A DNA stretch of 64,000 nucleotides from Planctomycetota bacterium (GCA_017303555.1 JAFLCN010000010.1:1-64000); one strand, 5' to 3'; numbered from the stretch's first letter, positions 29,088 to 38,698 are shown. Notes: generated by a model from the sequence alone, not told the origin. Numbers and translations are program-made.

Positions 29088-30209
29088 TCAGCCCGGGAGC
29101 TTCTCCCCGGTCAGGCGGGCGTGCGCCCGGATGACGGACGATGCCGCCACAATCCGAACCATCGGCGACGGGTCGTTCATCAGGGCTTCGAGGGTGGGGA
29201 AGTGCTCCGGTTTGGCGGTGTATCCGTACACCGAAGCGGCCTGCTGCCGAATCGTGGGATTCGGGTCCTTCGCGTATTCGTCGGCGAGGAATGCACCGCG
29301 ATCGAGGCCGAGCTTGGCAATGGCCGTGGCGCAGGCAAGGCGGAACTCGGCCGGCATGGGGTTCCCGCGTGCGTCGCGATACTCCGACAGGTAGATCAAT
29401 TGGTCCATCGACCGGGCGTCTTTGACCTCGCCGATGATCTGAACCGCGAGCACGGCGGTTTCAAAATCTTCCGGTCGGGCCGGGAATAGGGCCGCGCGGA
29501 TGCCCTCGATCGGCTCGTTGTCACCCAGCTTCACGCGGGCCTCGCCGCACTGCAACTGAAAGATCTGGATCTCGAGCGGACGCGAACGGGCGATATTCTC
29601 GACTGCCGCTGCCCGCAGCATGGCCAGGGCCGAGCGATTCCCGATTTCGCCGATCACCCAGGCCGACTGGCTGCGAACGGGCAGCGGCTCGGAGCCGGTC
29701 AGATACCCGGCGAGGGGCGAAGGATCGATCGGCTTGCCGAGCTTGCTGAGCGTGTAGATGACGGAAATACGGACAAAGGGCGACGGGTCGTTGGTGAGCG
29801 AACTGGCTTTGGCGGCTGCCGGCTGGTACTTGGACCGACCCGATGCGATGGCGGCCATGGCCTTCACGCCGGGCATCGGATCGTCGAACCCTTTGAGCAG
29901 GATTCCGCCGAGCCGGTTGGGCACCAGCGAGGCGCCTTCGCAGGCGTAGCCTCGGACCTGGCCGTCCGGGCTCGACGCCGATTCTTCGATCACCTGCAGA
30001 GCCTTCTCGCGAATCTGAGAGAGCTTGACCGCGTCCGGGGCCGGGGCTTTGTGCGCGTCGGCCGCCGGGGGGGTGCCTGTGGCTGTGGGGGTGAACTTGG
30101 CCTGCGACTCAACCTGGGGCTTGGGTTGATGCGATGAACAACCAATGAAGGAAGTCGCGACCGAAAGGCCCGCGGCACACCCAAGAAACGCGAGGACACG
30201 ATTTCTCAC
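29088..30209 (-). CDS. HEAT-repeat lipoprotein
   Basis: The 373-residue product starts at a GTG that overlaps the lnt stop (GTGA), so it is translated after lnt. A lipoprotein signal ends in SFIGC24 (lipobox). A Pro/Ala/Thr linker (~30-60) leads to a helical body made of HEAT-like repeats: GVKAMAAIASGRS, SPFVRISVIYTLSKLGKP, RSQSAWVIGEIGNRSALAML, RLACATAIAKLGLD, TIRQQAASVYGYT, PMVRIVAASSVIRAHA. HEAT arrays usually mediate protein-protein contacts. Likely anchored to the outer or inner membrane facing the periplasm. Its partner is unknown. Confidence 0.82.
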   Translation of the reverse strand: MRNRVLAFLGCAAGLSVATSFIGCSSHQPKPQVESQAKFTPTATGTPPAADAHKAPAPDAVKLSQIREKALQVIEESASSPDGQVRGYACEGASLVPNRLGGILLKGFDDPMPGVKAMAAIASGRSKYQPAAAKASSLTNDPSPFVRISVIYTLSKLGKPIDPSPLAGYLTGSEPLPVRSQSAWVIGEIGNRSALAMLRAAAVENIARSRPLEIQIFQLQCGEARVKLGDNEPIEGIRAALFPARPEDFETAVLAVQIIGEVKDARSMDQLIYLSEYRDARGNPMPAEFRLACATAIAKLGLDRGAFLADEYAKDPNPTIRQQAASVYGYTAKPEHFPTLEALMNDPSPMVRIVAASSVIRAHARLTGEKLPG

Positions 30210-31966
30210 AAGGAACCTCCGGTCGGCAGGCTGCTACCTGTCGCAGCCACCGGATTGTTCGGCGATCCGCGCCGGAATGCGAGAATCAGGAGACCACCGA
30301 GGGCAATCGGGAAGAGCCAGCAGAAGTCGCCGTACTCGCGGTAGAAGGTGGTTCCTCGGAAAAGGGCGATGTTTTCGACCATGACCCCGTCCACGCGGGA
30401 GGAGCGGCTCCCGATATCGATCAGGCGGTTGCCGTTGGCCCGGCCGTATTCGGTGACCGAGGAAATGCCGGTGTTGGCGGCTCGGACGACGGCGACGCCG
30501 AGTTCGAGGGAGCGCCAGCGGGCGGCAATCTGGTGCTCGATGCGGGCCGGGTCGAAGTTGCCGAACCAGCCGTCGTTGGTGATGTTGGCGATGAGGACTT
30601 TGGCGCGCCCTTGAGCAGCCCGATTGACAAGTTTGCGGCAGAGGCCGGATTCGGTGATCTCGAAGCAGATGGGGGTAACGACGCGGACCACTTCGGGGCG
30701 CTTCGCGAGGGGGCTGGGGGTGGTGGGGGCGAACTCGAAGGCGCCGATGCGATCGGGCGTGCCCATCGCGAGGTCGAAGCTCATACCGGATGCGCCGATG
30801 GAGAGCAGTTTGTCCTGCAGCCACGGCCACGCGGAGATGTAGGGCATGGTCTCCCCGAAGGGGGTGAGGCGGATTTTGTCGTAGCGGAGGGGTTCGACCG
30901 CGCCATGCTTCAAGAGGAAGACGCTGTTGAAGCGGTGTTCGGAGACGAAGTGCGAATCGCGTCCGTCAGGATCGGGGACGAGGCGGAGATTTTCGGTGCC
31001 GATCGCGCCGACGAGCATGGGGATGTCGATCTCGTTCTGAAACCGAAGGAGTTCGCTTGCGAAGTTGGAAATCCGCTTGCCGAGCGATTTGCCTCGGACA
31101 TCGACATCTTCAAAGGGCTGAAGGAACGTGCCGGGGAACATCGTTTCGGGCCAGAGGATGACGGATGGCTTCTTCTGTGCTGCTTCTCGCGTGAGTTGAA
31201 GAAAGTGGGCGAAGTCGGTCTTGCGCTGCTCGAAGGACCAAGAGACTTTGTTGCTTTGCGGGATGTTGGTTTGCACGATGCCGACGCGGATCTCTGGTTC
31301 GGCTGTGGCGTAGATGGCGTAGAAGAATGCGGTCACACTGATCGCGACGAACGCGATGACGATGCCGAGGCCAAGTAAGACGCGAGCAACCAGGTTTCGC
31401 GTGGAGATCGGGATCGTTTGATTGGGGGCGGTAAATCGGTGGCCGAAAGGGTCGAATGCGATTCCGTTGAATGACGCGATGAAGGCACCGACGCCGTAAG
31501 CACCGACAATCGAGCCAGCGACGGAGAGAAACACGTTGTCAATGAGCGGGTGCGAGATCAAGAACCACGCGTAGCCATCCCAGACAATTTCGCCCCGCAG
31601 CCATTCGAGCCCTGTCCATGCGATTGGTACAAGTAGGCTCAGCGGCACGCGTGGCAAGCGACGGCGCAAGAAGTTGAGAAGCAGCGAAAAGAGACCCGGG
31701 TAAATCGTGAGGTACAGGACGAGCGGGATGTACCCGGCGGTCGAGATTGCGATCGCCCATTGACACTGATACCAGTAGAAGGCCGAAGCGCCGAGAGCGA
31801 CAGCAACTCCATCGCGCCAGCCGAAGCGGCTCGGTCGAACCGCGATCCAAACGAGCGGCGCGATCGCGACCAGTGTGGCGGGCCACAGGCCGAACGGCGG
31901 GAATGCCAGAACGAGCAAGAGTGCGTGCGCGAGGCCCGCGAACAGTGGCAGTAGGAGCCGCTTCAC
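30206..31966 (-). CDS. lnt: Apolipoprotein N-acyltransferase
   Basis: Lnt adds the third acyl chain to the N-terminal cysteine of lipoproteins. The 586-residue protein has an N-terminal block of about six membrane helices (1-235), then a nitrilase-type periplasmic domain with the triad E274 (WPETMFP), K364 (RYDKIRLTPFGE) and C434 (TPICFEIT), then NDGWFGN and RAANTG, and a final membrane helix (~555-575). It is longer than E. coli Lnt (512). It lies 51 bp after accD and overlaps the next lipoprotein gene by four bases. Start is the ATG at 31964-31966. Confidence 0.95.
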   Translation of the reverse strand: MKRLLLPLFAGLAHALLLVLAFPPFGLWPATLVAIAPLVWIAVRPSRFGWRDGVAVALGASAFYWYQCQWAIAISTAGYIPLVLYLTIYPGLFSLLLNFLRRRLPRVPLSLLVPIAWTGLEWLRGEIVWDGYAWFLISHPLIDNVFLSVAGSIVGAYGVGAFIASFNGIAFDPFGHRFTAPNQTIPISTRNLVARVLLGLGIVIAFVAISVTAFFYAIYATAEPEIRVGIVQTNIPQSNKVSWSFEQRKTDFAHFLQLTREAAQKKPSVILWPETMFPGTFLQPFEDVDVRGKSLGKRISNFASELLRFQNEIDIPMLVGAIGTENLRLVPDPDGRDSHFVSEHRFNSVFLLKHGAVEPLRYDKIRLTPFGETMPYISAWPWLQDKLLSIGASGMSFDLAMGTPDRIGAFEFAPTTPSPLAKRPEVVRVVTPICFEITESGLCRKLVNRAAQGRAKVLIANITNDGWFGNFDPARIEHQIAARWRSLELGVAVVRAANTGISSVTEYGRANGNRLIDIGSRSSRVDGVMVENIALFRGTTFYREYGDFCWLFPIALGGLLILAFRRGSPNNPVAATGSSLPTGGSL

Positions 31967-32017
31967 GGGTCGATCCTTGACCGCTCGAACATCGGACGGA
32001 GTTCGGAGTGCGATGAA

Positions 32018-32905
32018 TTAACGACCGGAATAGTCGATGAGACGCGCGAGTTCGGTGCGCATGTTGGCGCGAGGAACGACGCGATCGACGAGACCGGCCT
32101 TGAGCAGGAACTCCGAACGCTGGAAGCCTTCGGGGAGTTCCTGGCGGATGGTCTGCTGAATAACGCGAGGACCCGCAAAGCCGATGAGGGCGCGGGGTTC
32201 GGCGAGAATGACGTCGCCCAGCATCGCGAAGCTGGCGGTGACGCCGCCGGTGGTGGGGTCGGTCAGCACGCTGACGAAGAGGCCGCCCGCATCATCGAGA
32301 CGCGCGAGCGCTGCGCTGGTCTTGGCCATCTGCATGAGGCTGAGGCCGGCTTCCTGCATGCGTGCGCCGCCGGAGCAGCTCACGATGATGACCGGGAGGC
32401 CTGCGTAGCCCTTGGCTTTGTTCGGGGTGGCGGCTTCGATCGCGCGGGTAATCGTTTCGCCCACGACCGAGCCCATGGAGCCCATCATGAAGGTCAGATC
32501 AAGGCACACGAGCATCGCTTCGCGCCCCTTGATGAAGCACTTGCCGGCGCGGATCGCATCGATCTGGCCGGTCTTGACCTGTTCGGCCACCAATCGCTCG
32601 CGGTAGGTCTTGAGGTCTTTGAACTTCAGCGGGTCGGCCGGCTGGAGATTCGTGAACATCTCCTGGAACGTCTCGGGGTCGGCCAGTTGGAGCACACGCT
32701 CGGTCGCGCCGATGCGGAAGTGATGTGTGCACTCGGGGCAGACGTTCAGGTTGGCTTCGAGGTGGCGCCGGTAGACCATCTTGGCGCAGGAGGGGCAACG
32801 CAGCCAAAGGCCTTCAGGGATCGAGGCACGCCGCGCCGGCCGGACTTCGCTCCAGGTGCGGGGTGCCGGGGCGTTGGATCGTGGGGAGCTGGCTGTCTTG
32901 GTCAT
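32018..32905 (-). CDS. accD: Acetyl-CoA carboxylase carboxyltransferase subunit beta
   Basis: AccD with AccA transfers the carboxyl group from biotin to acetyl-CoA, the first committed step in fatty acid synthesis. The 295-residue protein has the N-terminal four-Cys zinc finger (C37-PSC40 and C56-PEC59) and the carboxyltransferase core: MGSMGSVVGETITRAIE, IIVSCSGGARMQEAGLSLMQMAKT, TDPTTGGVTASFAMLGDV, AEPRALIGFAGPRVIQQT and LPEGFQRSEFLLKAGLVD. ATG 32903-32905 with AAGGA upstream sets the start. A 462-bp leader region precedes it. lnt follows after 51 bp. Confidence 0.96.
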   Translation of the reverse strand: MTKTASSPRSNAPAPRTWSEVRPARRASIPEGLWLRCPSCAKMVYRRHLEANLNVCPECTHHFRIGATERVLQLADPETFQEMFTNLQPADPLKFKDLKTYRERLVAEQVKTGQIDAIRAGKCFIKGREAMLVCLDLTFMMGSMGSVVGETITRAIEAATPNKAKGYAGLPVIIVSCSGGARMQEAGLSLMQMAKTSAALARLDDAGGLFVSVLTDPTTGGVTASFAMLGDVILAEPRALIGFAGPRVIQQTIRQELPEGFQRSEFLLKAGLVDRVVPRANMRTELARLIDYSGR

Positions 32906-33367
32906 GGCGTAACTGTTCCTTCGGTTTACGCGAATCGGGTTTGCAGGTGGGACCCCGCCGGAGTCACTCCCATGTCCGCAGAAACGGATACGGGTTTGGC
33001 CCCTGCCTCCTTCGCGCAATCGACCTCGCGTGGCCGTCCGCACATCCGTGCGTCCGCGGCAAGCAACGCCCTCCGCGTCGCTCGAAACACCCCGGAGGGA
33101 CGTTTCCGCGCTCCGGTCCGCTCGCCAGCTCCTGCCGACGACCCACGCGGACCGGATTGAATGAGGCCAAGTTTAGCCTAAATCGGTTCAGTCCGCGTCA
33201 AGACTGGATCGGTTTTTGTTTGGTATTGGTGGAAAACCTGTCGGTTGCGGCCGCCGCGGTCGATTCGCGGTGACGTGTCCGTTCATTCCGCCAAACTTGG
33301 CCGACCGAGCGAAGCGCCGAGGCGTCGCCCGCGAACTTCCAGGCCATTCAGGCCTCCGGGGCCGACA
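32906..33367 (-). promoter_or_regulatory. Long intergenic region upstream of accD with a weak candidate promoter
   Basis: This 462-bp stretch between accD and the rpe stop has no convincing gene. On the minus strand TTGACG (33196-33201) is followed after 15 bp by TAGGCT (33175-33180), or after 20 bp by TAAACT (33170-33175), an AT-rich patch in a GC-rich context. If it is the accD promoter, the leader would be about 260 nt. Neither spacing is ideal. Confidence 0.3.
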
Positions 33368-34063
33368 TCAACCCCGAAGCGCCTGAATCACCGCCGCCCG
33401 TTCCCCCGCCGGTTTCCCAAAGATCGCGCTGGCGGAAACCAGTGTGTCGATCCCAGCCCGCAGGCAATCCGGGGCCGTTTTCGGCGACACGCCTCCATCG
33501 ACCTCGAGCCGTTGATCTGCCCGAAGCAGCGGCTTGACGCGTCGCGCCTTTTCCAACACCGAAGGGATGAACGCCTGTCCGGAGAAACCCGGGTTCACCG
33601 ACATAATGAGCAGCACATCAAAGGCCCCCGCGACATCGAGCAGGGGGGCGACATCGGTCGGTGGGTTCACCGCGAGCCCGGCGAGGGCTCCGGCCTTGTG
33701 GATGTGATCGGCAAGCTTGGTTGCCGCGGGGCCCTGATGCGTCTCGACGTGGAAAGTCAGATTCGTTGCGCCGGCCTCGATGAACGCATCGACGAACCGC
33801 TCGGGTTCCTGCACCATCAGGTGCACATCGAGCGCCGTGGTGGGGAAGTACTTCCGCATCCAGCGGCACATGTCGGGGCCCATGGTGAGATTGGGGACGA
33901 AGCGGCCATCCATCACGTCCAGGTGGAGGTAGTCGCCCCCATGTTCGAGCAGCGGGCGGCAATCGGCCTCCATCCGGCCGAAGTCGCCCGAGAGAATTGA
34001 CGGCCCGATGAGCGGGAGCCGCGAAGGAGATTGGAAAACCGAGTGGGCCGGAGTTGCAGCCAT
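33368..34063 (-). CDS. rpe: Ribulose-phosphate 3-epimerase
   Basis: This enzyme of the pentose phosphate pathway interconverts D-ribulose 5-phosphate and D-xylulose 5-phosphate. The 231-residue TIM barrel has the family motifs in order: GPSILSGDFG, YLHLDVMDGRFVPNLT (metal-binding His and catalytic Asp), DVHLMV, FHVET, LLIMSVNPGFSGQAFIP, and LEVDGGVSPKTA (catalytic Asp). The start ATG 34061-34063 gives the family length of about 220-230; an in-frame Arg/Ala-rich extension of 87 residues is rejected. Divergent from the UDP-sugar pyrophosphorylase gene, 74 bp apart. Confidence 0.96.
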   Translation of the reverse strand: MAATPAHSVFQSPSRLPLIGPSILSGDFGRMEADCRPLLEHGGDYLHLDVMDGRFVPNLTMGPDMCRWMRKYFPTTALDVHLMVQEPERFVDAFIEAGATNLTFHVETHQGPAATKLADHIHKAGALAGLAVNPPTDVAPLLDVAGAFDVLLIMSVNPGFSGQAFIPSVLEKARRVKPLLRADQRLEVDGGVSPKTAPDCLRAGIDTLVSASAIFGKPAGERAAVIQALRG

Positions 34064-34137
34064 GAAAACACTGTACCCGCTGCGAGAGGAGATGAGGTAG
34101 CATGCTCGCCCCGTTTCGCACGGGAAGGAGAGGCGGC

Positions 34138-35580
34138 ATGGCGGGATATCAGGAAACGCTCGATCGGCTGAAGCGAGTTGGACAGGAACACCTGCTTCGT
34201 TTTTTCCCCACGCTCGACGACAAGCAGAAAAGCGGGTTGCTCGGGCAGATCGATGCGCTGGATGTGGAATCTCTGCCCGCGCTGATCGAGCGCTACGTGC
34301 GCAATCCTGCGAAGCACGCGCCACCTTCCGGTTTGCAGCCGGTGGATGCGTACCCGCACGATGCCAAGTCGGCGCGCAAGCCGTGGGACCGGTTGAAGTA
34401 CAAGTCGACGGGCGAATCGCTGCTCCGCGCGGGCAAGGTGGCGGCGTTCATGGTTGCGGGCGGACAGGGCAGCCGGCTCGGGTACGACGGGCCCAAGGGG
34501 TGCTTCCGTGCGGGCGAGGTCAGCCGGCGTTCGCTCTTTGAGTTTTTCGGCTTCGGAATCCGGCGCGCCGAGCAGCAGTACGGCAAGCCCGTGCCCTGGT
34601 ACATCATGACAAGCCCGCAGAACCACGCGAGCACGCAGGCGTATTTCAGCGAGCACCGGTATTTCGGGCTTGATCCGGCGGGCATCCGGTTCTTCCAGCA
34701 GGGGATGCTGCCGTCGTTCGACATGCGGACGGGCAAGGTTCTTCTTGCGCGCCACGATGAAGTCGCGACCAATCCGGACGGCCACGGCGGCTCGATCGCG
34801 GCGCTCGAGAAAAGCGGCGCCATCGCCGACATGAAACGCCGCGGGATCGAGCATCTTTCGTATTTCCAGGTCGATAACCCGCTGGTTCGCACGCTCGACC
34901 CCGTGTTCCTGGGCCTGCACGCCGGCGCTCCCGATTCGTCGGGCGAGATGTCCAGCAAGATGATCCCGAAGACGAGCCCGGAAGAAAAAGTCGGAGTCTT
35001 CGCGAGCGTGGAGAAGAACGGCCGGCGCGTTGTGGACGTGATCGAGTATTCCGATTTTCCGCCCGCGCTCGGCAGAGAAACGAATCCCGATGGATCGCTC
35101 CGCTTCAACGCCGGTTCGATCGCGGTGCATGTGCTCGGGGTTTCGTTCCTCGAGAAACTCGCCGGCGATCCGAATTTCGAGTTGCCGTACCACCGCGCGG
35201 AGAAGAAGGTGCCGTTCATCGACCTGGAAACCGGCGAGCACGTCGCGCCGGCAGCGAACAACGGCGTGAAGCTCGAGAAGTTTATTTTCGATGCGATCCC
35301 GCTCTGCCGCGCATCGATCGTGCTCGAGACCGACCGCATCGAGGAGTTCGCGCCGATCAAGAACGCGACCGGCGTGGACAGCGCCGAATCGTGCGCACAG
35401 ATCCAGACGCTGCGCGCGGCTCGCTGGCTCGAATCGCTCGGAGCCAAAGTCCCGAAGAAGCCCGACGGCACGCCCGACTGTGTGCTCGAGATCGATCCGC
35501 TGCACGGCGCCGAACCCGCAGATCTGCGCGATCGCGTGCAGGGACTGGCGATACTGCCCGGCGAACGGCGTGTCCTCTAG
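34138..35580 (+). CDS. UDP-sugar/UDP-N-acetylhexosamine pyrophosphorylase (UDPGP type 1 family)
   Basis: The 480-residue enzyme belongs to the eukaryote-like UDPGP family (AGX1/QRI1 group). The nucleotide-binding loop VAGGQGSRLGYDGPKG lies near residues 106-121. TSPQN, FFQQGMLPSFD, HDEVATNPDGHGG, QVDNPL and IEYSDFP are the order expected. It condenses UTP with a sugar 1-phosphate; N-acetylglucosamine 1-phosphate or glucose 1-phosphate are the likeliest substrates, and sequence alone does not decide. The ATG at 34138 has AAGGAG upstream; another ATG at 34102 (with GAGG) would add 12 residues. No sugar-pathway neighbours. Confidence 0.88.
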   Translation: MAGYQETLDRLKRVGQEHLLRFFPTLDDKQKSGLLGQIDALDVESLPALIERYVRNPAKHAPPSGLQPVDAYPHDAKSARKPWDRLKYKSTGESLLRAGKVAAFMVAGGQGSRLGYDGPKGCFRAGEVSRRSLFEFFGFGIRRAEQQYGKPVPWYIMTSPQNHASTQAYFSEHRYFGLDPAGIRFFQQGMLPSFDMRTGKVLLARHDEVATNPDGHGGSIAALEKSGAIADMKRRGIEHLSYFQVDNPLVRTLDPVFLGLHAGAPDSSGEMSSKMIPKTSPEEKVGVFASVEKNGRRVVDVIEYSDFPPALGRETNPDGSLRFNAGSIAVHVLGVSFLEKLAGDPNFELPYHRAEKKVPFIDLETGEHVAPAANNGVKLEKFIFDAIPLCRASIVLETDRIEEFAPIKNATGVDSAESCAQIQTLRAARWLESLGAKVPKKPDGTPDCVLEIDPLHGAEPADLRDRVQGLAILPGERRVL

Positions 35581-35826
35581 CGTGAACGCTTCTCGCGTAC
35601 TCGAAGGGCGATTCGAGCCGATTGAACCGTTGCCGTACGAGCAAAGCGATGGGTGAATCGCCGTTTGCACGATGAAGATTCGAGTATCGTTCCTCGCGGC
35701 ACGATTCCGGCAACTGCCGCTTCACTTCGTTCGGGCTGGCGCGGCCGGCGCGCGAACGCTCGCGGATCTGCTTCGTCGCCGTCCCGCAAGAAAACACCCG
35801 CCACGGATCGCGTTCTAGGCTTCGGC

Positions 35827-36681
35827 GTGTCCGCCACTCCGCTTCCAGACCGCTTCAAGCAGTTCCCCCGCGATCTCGCGGCCGTCGCCCGCCACGATCG
35901 CCTCGGGCACGATGTCCCCGCGCTGCTCGCGCACCCGGATTGGAAAACCCCCGCGCCGGTCGTGCTGTGGATGCACGGCCGCACCGCCGACAAGGAGCTT
36001 GACCCCGGCCGGTTCCTGCGCTGGATCCGGAGCGGGATCGCGGCGTGCTCCATCGACCTGCCCGGGCACGGCGAGCGCCTCTCTGCTGATTCGCACGCGC
36101 CCGATGCGAGCCTTCGTGTCATCGCGCAGGCCGTTGCCGAGATCGATCACGTCGTCGAGTCGCTCGCCGATCCGCGGTTCGGAGGAGTCTTCGACCTCGA
36201 TCGCATCGCGATCGGCGGCATGTCGATGGGCGGGATCGTCGCGCTCCGGCGACTGTGCGATCCGCACCCGTTCGCGTGCGCCGCGGTCGAAGGCACCACC
36301 GGCTGGCTCGAGGGGTTGTATTTTCCGGAAGAGCGAGACGGCGCGGGCGAGGTGCCGCCACGCTGGGTCGTTCGGCACGACCGCGATGAGGTTGCATCCG
36401 TCAGTGCCGCGGCGCACCTCGCGGCGTTCAAGCCGATCCCCCTTCTGATGCTCCATTCTGAAGCCGACCGCATGATGCCCTTCGCGGTGGCGAAGGGATT
36501 TGCCGATCGGCTGCGGACGCACTATCAGAGCACGGGCGCGGATCCGTCCAAGATCGAGCTGGTCACCTGGCCCGAGACCGGCGCACCCGAAGAGCACATC
36601 GGTTTCGGGCGATTCAGCAACGATGCGAAGAACCGGCAGACGGCGTTCTTTGTGCGGGAGCTGAGGCCGGCGATCAACTGA
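35827..36681 (+). CDS. Alpha/beta hydrolase
   Basis: The 284-residue protein shows the alpha/beta hydrolase layout: PVVLWMHGRTADKEL (oxyanion region), CSIDLPGHGER, nucleophile S133 in GGMSMGG, LLMLHSEADRMMPF (acid Asp) and EEHIGFG (His). Substrate is unknown; the closest wording is that of prolyl-oligopeptidase-like esterases. The N-terminal start is uncertain: I chose GTG 35827, where similarity to the fold begins, since the frame is open to 35653 but that extension is low-complexity Arg/Ser-rich. Convergent with the pseudopilin gene, 11 bp apart. Confidence 0.78.
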   Translation: MSATPLPDRFKQFPRDLAAVARHDRLGHDVPALLAHPDWKTPAPVVLWMHGRTADKELDPGRFLRWIRSGIAACSIDLPGHGERLSADSHAPDASLRVIAQAVAEIDHVVESLADPRFGGVFDLDRIAIGGMSMGGIVALRRLCDPHPFACAAVEGTTGWLEGLYFPEERDGAGEVPPRWVVRHDRDEVASVSAAAHLAAFKPIPLLMLHSEADRMMPFAVAKGFADRLRTHYQSTGADPSKIELVTWPETGAPEEHIGFGRFSNDAKNRQTAFFVRELRPAIN

Positions 36682-36692
36682 AGGCATTCTTT

Positions 36693-37478
36693 CTAAAAGT
36701 CCTGCCCGCGCACCCCGTCCTTGGTCGAGTGCAGCTTGATGTTGCTGCCACCCCGCATGATGTTTGCAACTCCGGGCTTGGCCTGCGTCGGGTTTTTCGC
36801 ATCGCCGTGCCCGTCGGCGAACACCATTGGAGCGGGCGCGTCGTAGTGCGATTCCACGATCTGCGGGCGTTTCGAGTAGTACGCGACATGCGCATCGAAG
36901 AGCATCACCTTGCTTGAAGGGCTCAAAACATCCTCGGGCTTGACGGGGGCGATCATCTTGGCATCGTCTTGGGGTTTCTCGCCAAAGAGCTCCGGGCGAG
37001 CGATAAACGCGTTCGACAGCCGGAGCGAAATCTGCTCCCGCGCCTCGAGGTCGTCGCCCTCGGGCAGAACCTGCGGCAGCCCCGGCGAGACCCAGATCGG
37101 GTAGTTCTCTTCCGGATTCACAAACCTCGAGACCGGTCCTGCCCACATCCATTCCATCTCGAAGGGGTCGCTTGTGATCATCACCGCGTTTGGACGCAGC
37201 CACTGCGTCCCGATCATCCCCTCGGGCACGGGCATTTCGCCGTGCGCCGCCTTCACGGGCGCACCGGGCTCGATGAACGGAAAGGTCCGGTACTGCCCAG
37301 CGTACTGGGCGAACGTCATCCCCACCGATCGAACGTTCGCCATGCCCTTGGTTTGCCTCGCCATGAGGCGAGCCTTGCTCAACGCCGGCAGCGCGAGCGA
37401 GATGAGCAGGCCGATGATGCCGATGGCCACCATCAGTTCGATCAACGTGAAGCCGTGGGAACGGGTGTGCTTGCGCAT
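36693..37478 (-). CDS. Prepilin-type pseudopilin, planctomycete type
   Basis: The 261-residue product starts MRKHTRSHGFTLIELMVAIGIIG: a short basic leader ending in Gly, then F-T-L-I-E, the prepilin peptidase cleavage site and N-methylation motif, then a hydrophobic helix. The rest is the long C-terminal domain typical of planctomycete pseudopilins (DUF1559-like H-X9-DG-type), ending near VMLFDAHVAYYSKRPQ, FADGHGDAKNP. Such paralogues are numerous in Planctomycetes, with unclear individual roles. GGTTCCC lies just upstream; the frame upstream of the ATG is not coding-like. The next gene on this strand ends 44 bp away. Confidence 0.85.
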   Translation of the reverse strand: MRKHTRSHGFTLIELMVAIGIIGLLISLALPALSKARLMARQTKGMANVRSVGMTFAQYAGQYRTFPFIEPGAPVKAAHGEMPVPEGMIGTQWLRPNAVMITSDPFEMEWMWAGPVSRFVNPEENYPIWVSPGLPQVLPEGDDLEAREQISLRLSNAFIARPELFGEKPQDDAKMIAPVKPEDVLSPSSKVMLFDAHVAYYSKRPQIVESHYDAPAPMVFADGHGDAKNPTQAKPGVANIMRGGSNIKLHSTKDGVRGQDF

Positions 37479-37522
37479 GGGAACCTCGAAGAGTGTGTGT
37501 TCAGCTGCCGGAACGACGGGAA

Positions 37523-38593
37523 TCAGCCGCGGTCGCTCGGCGCCTTCGGAGGGGGCGAACCGTCGCCCGCGCTCGCGGAACGCGGGCGGATGGTTTTCGA
37601 AAGCGCCTTGATTGTCTCGCCGTCGTTCGAATGGAACTGGAGCGACTGAGGCACCCACGTGCCCGTCCGTGTGTTTTTCACCAGGATGATCCCGAGCAGG
37701 AATTTCTTGCCATCGAACTGTTCACCCTTGAGACGGGCGGGCATGCTCACTTCGACGCGGGGCGCATCGGCCGGAATGCCTTCGGTTGATCCTTGAAACA
37801 GGCCGGTCAGCGGCATCATCAGCGACGAGACTTCGTCGCCGTCACCCGAGCGATTCTGGTTGATCATCATCGGGACAGCGCCGCCGGGCAGCTTGGCGAG
37901 CATGTCGGCAATCGGCCCTTCGATTTTCGGCGCCTGGCGCACGCGCGTGTGCGTTGTGTCCAGTTCGCAGAATCTCAAGACAGACGCGATCTGCTGGACA
38001 ATGCCGGGGATGGATCCCGTTTCGGGCGGTTTTCCCCCGTTTTCTTTGAGGAATCCCGCTCCGTCCCTGACTTCACCCTGCGCGAGCGGGCCGAGGAAGC
38101 GGACGAGCGCCGCGTTGATCTGATCCGATGTCTGCAGCGGTGTGTTCGTGAGGCCGGCGATCCTGGTTGATTGCTCGCCCGCCGCCGCCCCGAGCGCCGC
38201 GACGGTGCTGGTGGATTCCTCTGCCGTGCGAACCGGCGTGAACTGCGGGTTCTCGACAAACTCCGGCTGAACGTCCATTCCCGGCATCGCCCTTCGGCGC
38301 TGCGAGGTCGCAACTCTCTCTTTTCCATCAGGCTTCGGGTCACCCGCAGACCGATCGACCCGCCGCTCCCCGTCCCCCGGGCCTTCGTTCGAACGCACAA
38401 CATCGCTCGCGGACTTCGGCCGGGGTGCCGGGCGCGTGTTCTCGTACACGCTCCAACTCGCCAGAGCCAGTCCGGCGACGCCGATCAGCGCGGCAATTCC
38501 CGCTCCCAGCGGCCCGTACGAGCGGCGCGGCCGGGCTGTGGCTGTTTGAGGCCCGGTCGAAGCCGGCGACAGATCGTCGATCAGACTTGTCAT
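37523..38593 (-). CDS. Membrane-anchored hypothetical protein
   Basis: The 356-residue product starts at ATG 38591-38593. Residues ~25-47 (PLGAGIAALIGVAGLALASW) form one membrane helix, followed by a Pro/Arg/Ser-rich linker to ~110 and a folded region ~115-340 (NAALVRFLGPLAQGEV, QIASVLRFCELDTTHTRVR, PMMINQNRSGDGDEVSSLMM, VSMPARLKGEQFDGKKFLLGIILVKN). No known family is recognised. The open frame continues far upstream on this strand but there overlaps the MFS gene and is rejected. Divergent from the MFS gene (105 bp). It precedes the pseudopilin gene on the same strand. Confidence 0.7.
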   Translation of the reverse strand: MTSLIDDLSPASTGPQTATARPRRSYGPLGAGIAALIGVAGLALASWSVYENTRPAPRPKSASDVVRSNEGPGDGERRVDRSAGDPKPDGKERVATSQRRRAMPGMDVQPEFVENPQFTPVRTAEESTSTVAALGAAAGEQSTRIAGLTNTPLQTSDQINAALVRFLGPLAQGEVRDGAGFLKENGGKPPETGSIPGIVQQIASVLRFCELDTTHTRVRQAPKIEGPIADMLAKLPGGAVPMMINQNRSGDGDEVSSLMMPLTGLFQGSTEGIPADAPRVEVSMPARLKGEQFDGKKFLLGIILVKNTRTGTWVPQSLQFHSNDGETIKALSKTIRPRSASAGDGSPPPKAPSDRG

Positions 38594-38698
38594 GCACGAA
38601 CACGATGCGCACGACGCTCCGGTCCGTCGGGTCCGACCATTATTTCCGGCCTTCGAAGGCCTTCCAACGCCCGCCTCCAGACTTGTCATACTCGCGGC

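Noticed and set aside
33913..35670. 585-residue minus-strand open frame opposite the UDP-sugar pyrophosphorylase gene
   Set aside because: Arg/Ala/His-rich shadow frame with no motif; the plus-strand frame has clear family motifs.
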